Part shown: one piece after another, positions 5,798 through 6,837 of the stretch | How positions within the stretch are numbered: the stretch's first letter is position 1 | Layout of the letters: each line of letters starts with the position of its first letter | NCBI GenBank assembly: GCA_017515355.1 | Contig: JAFWGD010000156.1 | Span: 1 to 6,837 of the forward strand | DNA from: Coriobacteriales bacterium | GTDB taxonomy: Bacteria; Actinomycetota; Coriobacteriia; Coriobacteriales; CADBOM01 | Direction: 5' to 3' | Length of the DNA stretch: 6,837 nt | Program-made: the position numbers and the translations under genes | Notes under the pieces: generated by a model | Seen by the model: only the letters and a program-made list of their open reading frames with translations | What the model was told of the DNA's origin: nothing | The model's database searches: none

Positions 5798-6580
5798 ATG
5801 GCACTCACACCCCTCAAGACAGACTTTTCGATATTCAACGAGATAGGATTCGAGAAGGAGCCCGTTGGAGTCAAGTACATGTTCTACAAGCCGAAGGGCA
5901 TCGAGCGCCTGGATAAGAAGATCGCCCTGTGCGAGATGTGCAAGGAGGCACAAAGCCACGACAAGCCGTTCTACATCGATAAGCACTGCGAGGATTGCGT
6001 CGGCTGTGCTTCCCTTGGGATGCTCGGTCCCGGCGAAGGCCCTGACTACGGACCTTCGGGCGAGATCGGTCAGCACTGCGGCGTCTTCCGTGACAATGCT
6101 GCCAACGTCCGCTGCATGCAGAACTACCAGCTTGTTCCCCCAGGAGCCATCAATTACGTAGTGTTCGCGAAGCTCTCGGCTCTCGATTTCGAACCCGATC
6201 TGCTTATCATGAACGCTCCGATCGATAAGATGAATATCGTCATCCATGCGCTCGCATACACAACCGGATGCATGATCCAAACGAAGCAGACCAGCGTGTT
6301 CCAGTGCTCTTGGCTCTATGCCTATCCATTCGTCAGCGGCAACTACAACTTCATCATCGAGGGAATCGGGCACGGCTCGACCGCCCGCCAGGTAAATCCG
6401 CGCGGATCGCTCACCATGTCCATTCCTTCGCCTTGGTTCCCGCGCGTGATCACAGACCTTCAAGATATGGACTTCACTCCGAGGGGTTGGGACCTCCCCA
6501 GCAGGGAGGCATGGCTTGTGGAAGAGGAGAAGATGTACGGAGCCATGCAGAAGGAATTCGACGAAGCGGACTGGAACTAG
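5798..6580 (+). CDS. DUF169 family protein, cysteine-rich, function unknown
   Basis: The 260-residue protein resembles the DUF169 (COG2043) family, which has no established function that I know of. It appears soluble, with no signal peptide or clear membrane helix. Nine cysteines are present. Five cluster as C45-x2-C48 and C64-x2-C67-x2-C70 (HCEDCVGC), a spacing that could hold an Fe-S cluster or another metal; the others are at 94, 106, 158 and 170. Glycine-rich stretches follow (GMLGPGEGPDYGPSGEIG, 74-91). The ATG at 5798 has GAGGA only 3 nt ahead. The frame stays open to a GTG at 5687 and an ATG at 5717, but that extension would be arginine-rich, would cover the predicted promoter and leader hairpins, and lacks a good binding site. 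The gene diverges from azlC and shares its control region. A redox, metal or cofactor role is only a guess. Confidence 0.85.
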   Translation: MALTPLKTDFSIFNEIGFEKEPVGVKYMFYKPKGIERLDKKIALCEMCKEAQSHDKPFYIDKHCEDCVGCASLGMLGPGEGPDYGPSGEIGQHCGVFRDNAANVRCMQNYQLVPPGAINYVVFAKLSALDFEPDLLIMNAPIDKMNIVIHALAYTTGCMIQTKQTSVFQCSWLYAYPFVSGNYNFIIEGIGHGSTARQVNPRGSLTMSIPSPWFPRVITDLQDMDFTPRGWDLPSREAWLVEEEKMYGAMQKEFDEADWN

Positions 6581-6675
6581 CTGTTAGATTTCAGGCTCTT
6601 TAAATCTTGTTTAGCGGAACAGATAAGAATGCCTTTGTCGCATTCGATTCGTAGCTGTTTGGGTTAACATTTATG

Positions 6676-6693
6676 CGATGGCAATTGGCATCG
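6676..6693. repeat. 18-bp imperfect palindrome upstream of the DUF1846 gene
   Basis: CGATGGCAATTGGCATCG is symmetric at 8 of 9 arm positions around a central AATT; only G6681 and G6688 fail to pair. It lies 40 bp before the DUF1846 start codon, in the 153-bp gap after the DUF169 gene. A dimeric regulator's operator is a reasonable reading. I find no convincing promoter or terminator elsewhere in this gap. Confidence 0.4.
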
Positions 6694-6733
6694 TCTAAGC
6701 GAGTTCGGGCACATACGAGAGGTTGCATAGCAT

Positions 6734-6837
6734 ATGAGGATCGGGTTCGATAACGAAAAGTACATTCGCCTTCAATCAGAGAAGATCCGCGAGAGGATTG
6801 GCAAGTTCGGAAAGCTCTATCTTGAATTCGGCGGAAA
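6734..6837 (+). CDS. DUF1846 domain protein, N-terminal fragment cut by window edge
   Basis: Only 34 codons are present, starting MRIGFDNEKYIRLQSEKIRE and running to LYLEFGG at the right edge. This matches the conserved N-terminus of the DUF1846 (UPF0371) family, soluble proteins of about 500 residues. Structures are known for the family, but no agreed function. The ATG at 6734 has GAGAGG 11 nt upstream, slightly far but the only fit, and it gives the standard N-terminus. The gene follows the DUF169 gene on the same strand after 153 bp, so it may have its own promoter. An 18-bp palindrome sits upstream. The family call rests on the short recognisable start; nothing can be said about the rest of the protein. 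Confidence 0.8.
   Translation, partial: MRIGFDNEKYIRLQSEKIRERIGKFGKLYLEFGG

Noticed and set aside
5744..6463. Minus-strand open frame of 239 codons opposite the DUF169 gene
   Set aside because: It overlaps the DUF169 gene, whose family resemblance and binding site support the plus strand, and it would run into the leader hairpins. No independent support.
6586..6607. Possible terminator after the DUF169 gene: AGATTT/AAATCT stem
   Set aside because: A 6-bp AT-rich stem with a 10-nt loop and only a broken T stretch after it; too weak to call.

Overview
The window carries a compact, moderately GC-rich bacterial segment with strong AGGAGG-type ribosome binding sites and tightly packed genes. The gene content (direct-sulfhydrylation enzymes, an 11-helix NSS transporter, AzlCD, DUF169 and DUF1846 proteins) suggests an anaerobic Gram-positive bacterium. 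Coriobacteriia or a GC-richer clostridial lineage would fit, but this placement is inference from gene content only.

Layout: six genes lie on the minus strand. Read in their transcription direction from about 5626 down to 1 they are azlC and azlD (branched-chain amino acid/methionine exporter subunits, overlapping by 14 bp), an SNF/NSS-family sodium:amino acid symporter with its own promoter, then metY (O-acetylhomoserine sulfhydrylase), cysK (cysteine synthase) and a cysteine desulfurase cut by the left edge. On the plus strand, transcribed divergently from azlC, are a cysteine-rich DUF169 protein of unknown function and the first 34 codons of a DUF1846 protein cut by the right edge.

How they fit together: metY, cysK and nifS are separated by 10 and 27 bp and form one sulfur operon. 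MetY puts sulfide into homocysteine, CysK puts it into cysteine, and the desulfurase takes sulfur back out of cysteine for Fe-S clusters or tRNA thiolation. The NSS symporter and AzlCD next door could balance import and export of methionine or branched-chain amino acids. That link is inferred from position.

The most noteworthy unexplained structure is non-coding: (i) a repeated ACCTACC element with an inverted partner placed over the metY promoter; (ii) near-identical 13-bp direct repeats exactly 50 bp apart flanking the NSS promoter; (iii) overlapping divergent promoters between azlC and the DUF169 gene, with an ATGTGG repeat at 11-bp phase; (iv) two directly abutting 7-bp stem-loops in the DUF169 leader; and (v) an 18-bp near-perfect palindrome upstream of the DUF1846 gene. 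I see no rRNA, tRNA, CRISPR array, insertion sequence or phage gene, and no gene-free stretch longer than about 210 bp.
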